64,000 nt of DNA from Lebetimonas sp. JH292 (GTDB taxonomy: Bacteria; Campylobacterota; Campylobacteria; Campylobacterales; Nautiliaceae). The notes below the pieces were generated by a model. The model saw nothing but the letters and a program-made list of their open reading frames with translations. It was not told the origin of the DNA and ran no database searches. Below, piece after piece: positions 62,813 through 64,000 of the stretch. A program made the translations under genes and the position numbers. The stretch is taken from assembly GCF_000523275.1 (NCBI RefSeq), contig NZ_ATHQ01000001.1:705079-769078 (forward strand), written 5' to 3'. Position 1 is the stretch's first letter; each line of letters starts with the position of its first letter.

Positions 62813-63661
62813 ATGGAAGACTTTATAAAAAAAAATTTAATTAGCGCCAAAAGCTTTCATCCCTTTTTTGAAAAAGCGTTAAACGAAATGCTAATAGCCG
62901 GAGGAAAAAGATTTAGACCGAAACTTCTTTTGGCGGTGGTAAACGCATATAATCCGCTTTTAGCGGATAATGCTAAATATGCGGCTTTTGCAATTGAACT
63001 TATTCATACATATTCTTTAATTCACGATGATTTGCCCGCAATGGACAATGCGGCTCTCAGACGGAACCATCCAACCCTTCATACAACTTATGATGAAACA
63101 ACCGCTATTTTGGTCGGAGATGCCTTAAATACATATGCTTTTGAGGTTTTAAGCAAAGCCCCGTTGCATAATGATATAAAAATAGAACTTATTAAAATCC
63201 TCTCAAATGCGGCAGGTCCGAACGGAATGGTTTTAGGCCAGGCGGTTGACTGTTATTTTGAAAATAAAAAGCTTAATTTGGATGAGCTTAAATTTTTACA
63301 TATAAATAAAACTGCAAAAATGATAGCTGCATCTCTTAAAATGGGGGCTATTATTGTAAATAAACCTAATTTGGCCGATAGGCTTTATGATTTTGGACTT
63401 AAACTTGGGCTTTTATTTCAAATTCAAGATGATTTACTTGATTTGCTTGATTCATCAAAAACAGGGAAAACAACGGGCGTGGATGAAAATAAAAATACAT
63501 TCGTTACTGTTTTGGGAGAAGAAGAAGCAAGAAAAAAGGCGGATAATTTAGCAGGTGAAATAGAAAAAGAAATAAAAAATTTTGATGAAAATTTAAAAAA
63601 TGAGCTTGAAAAAATTTTAAGTAAATATTTAAATAGGCATAGAGTTATTAAAAGAAAATAA
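62813..63661 (+). CDS. ispA: Geranyl/farnesyl diphosphate synthase
   Basis: 282 residues. First aspartate-rich motif LIHDDLPAMDNAALRR, second motif FQIQDDLLDLLDSSKTGK, and GGKRFRPKLLLA at the substrate end. It supplies isoprenoid precursors. The final residues NRHRVIKRK resemble the start of an MNT nucleotidyltransferase rather than an IspA tail, suggesting that a deletion fused the end to the following remnant. Confidence 0.92.
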   Translation: MEDFIKKNLISAKSFHPFFEKALNEMLIAGGKRFRPKLLLAVVNAYNPLLADNAKYAAFAIELIHTYSLIHDDLPAMDNAALRRNHPTLHTTYDETTAILVGDALNTYAFEVLSKAPLHNDIKIELIKILSNAAGPNGMVLGQAVDCYFENKKLNLDELKFLHINKTAKMIAASLKMGAIIVNKPNLADRLYDFGLKLGLLFQIQDDLLDLLDSSKTGKTTGVDENKNTFVTVLGEEEARKKADNLAGEIEKEIKNFDENLKNELEKILSKYLNRHRVIKRK

Positions 63662-64000
63662 AGATTTGGAAGTGTTGCAAGGGGAGAAGATACTAAAAAC
63701 AGTGATATTGATATTGTTTATATCAGATAAATTTCATACTTTTGATAACTATTTCGATTTAAAGTATAAATTAGAAGATAAATTTAAAAGAAAAATTGAT
63801 TTAGCTACAAAAGAGATGATAAGAGAGGATATTATTAATGCATAGAGATAAATCTCTTTTTTTAGATGACATATTAGAATCTGTTAATGCTATTGAAAGT
63901 TATGTTGTTTATATAGATTAAGCTTTTAAAGAAGCTTATGAGAATACTTAAGATATTTAGAAATACTGTCTCTTATAAAGGAGGATAAAATAAATAGCAA
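63655..64000 (+). pseudogene. Remnants of an MNT nucleotidyltransferase and HEPN gene pair
   Basis: RFGSVARGEDTKNSDIDIVYI (63663-63724) is the GSxxxG...DxD motif of minimal nucleotidyltransferases, continued after a frame change by SDKFHTFDNYFDLKYKLEDKFK and RKIDLATKEMIREDIINA. At 63838, MHRDKSLFLDDILESVNAIESYV is a HEPN/DUF86 start that meets a stop after 27 residues; the window ends in its remains. Such pairs are toxin-antitoxin modules; this one looks dead. Confidence 0.65.

Noticed and set aside
1..64000. tRNA, rRNA or tmRNA genes
   Set aside because: All gaps between genes were read for cloverleaf-like T-arm sequence and rRNA landmarks; none was recognised, and most gaps are too short.

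Overview
The window is AT-rich, densely packed, single-chromosome DNA of a Campylobacterota (Epsilonproteobacteria) bacterium. The order Nautiliales (Nautilia, Caminibacter, Lebetimonas) is my best guess. The support is gene order remembered from Campylobacter and relatives: fliI next to tig-clpP-def, flgB-flgC-fliE followed by a division transpeptidase, rpmJ-rpsM-rpsK-rpsD-rpoA-rplQ, and nfu-hypothetical-murE-ybaB-PDZ-ispA. An anaerobic class III ribonucleotide reductase fits an anaerobe. No search was possible, so genus is inference. No rRNA, tRNA, CRISPR array or recognisable transposase was seen.

Layout. 0-2.6 kb: anaerobic ribonucleotide reductase, with its glycyl-radical domain encoded by a separate 55-residue gene. 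2.6-6.2 kb: TauE/SafE exporter, DsrE protein, an ArsR regulator with a methyltransferase and a metallo-beta-lactamase-fold hydrolase, and trmH. 6.2-12.2 kb: what looks like a phosphate-starvation membrane-remodelling locus (OlsF-like ornithine-lipid synthase, propeller-phosphoesterase lipoprotein, PlcP/LpxH-like phosphoesterase, patatin), with two promoters carrying 11-bp tandem repeats in PHO-box geometry. 12.2-17.5 kb, minus strand: zinc/manganese-type ABC transporter with a Fur-family regulator, then pcm, a nitrilase-family gene and purB. 17.6-25.7 kb: tatB, an RluA-type gene, a decayed PAS-GGDEF-EAL gene, fliI, and tig-clpP-(degenerate GGDEF)-def. 25.6-29.1 kb: comM split by about 2 kb of decayed DNA with a methyltransferase motif. 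29.1-32.8 kb: a phosphatase, nnrDE and msbA.

32.8-48.3 kb is the LPS and envelope region. The inner-core genes (waaC, a waaE-like gene, a waaG-like gene, waaF, hldD, hldE, gmhA) are open. About ten neighbouring genes (waaM acyltransferase, waaQ-like, glycosyltransferases, a deacetylase, a waaL-like ligase, gmhB) are broken by frameshifts and deletions. The predicted outcome is a truncated, rough-type LPS. murG, normally essential, also carries several one-base losses in A/T runs, so sequence error must be excluded before the whole region is called a graveyard. 48.3-54.4 kb: flgB-flgC-fliE, a transpeptidase, MscS channel, an AsmA-like protein and Hsp20. 54.5-59 kb: purine permease, a structured leader RNA and the alpha ribosomal operon. 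59-63.7 kb: nfu, murE, panD, ybaB, a PDZ protein and ispA, with remnants of toxin-antitoxin and MNT-HEPN modules.

Two themes cross the window. Housekeeping genes are intact while accessory genes are worn down. A family of short dispersed repeats (GTGAGTAG-type, AAGTGAAAAG-type, ATGGAAAATGG-type and a GC-rich GGCTGCTT hairpin) sits between genes and also inside coding ends, including twice inside murE.
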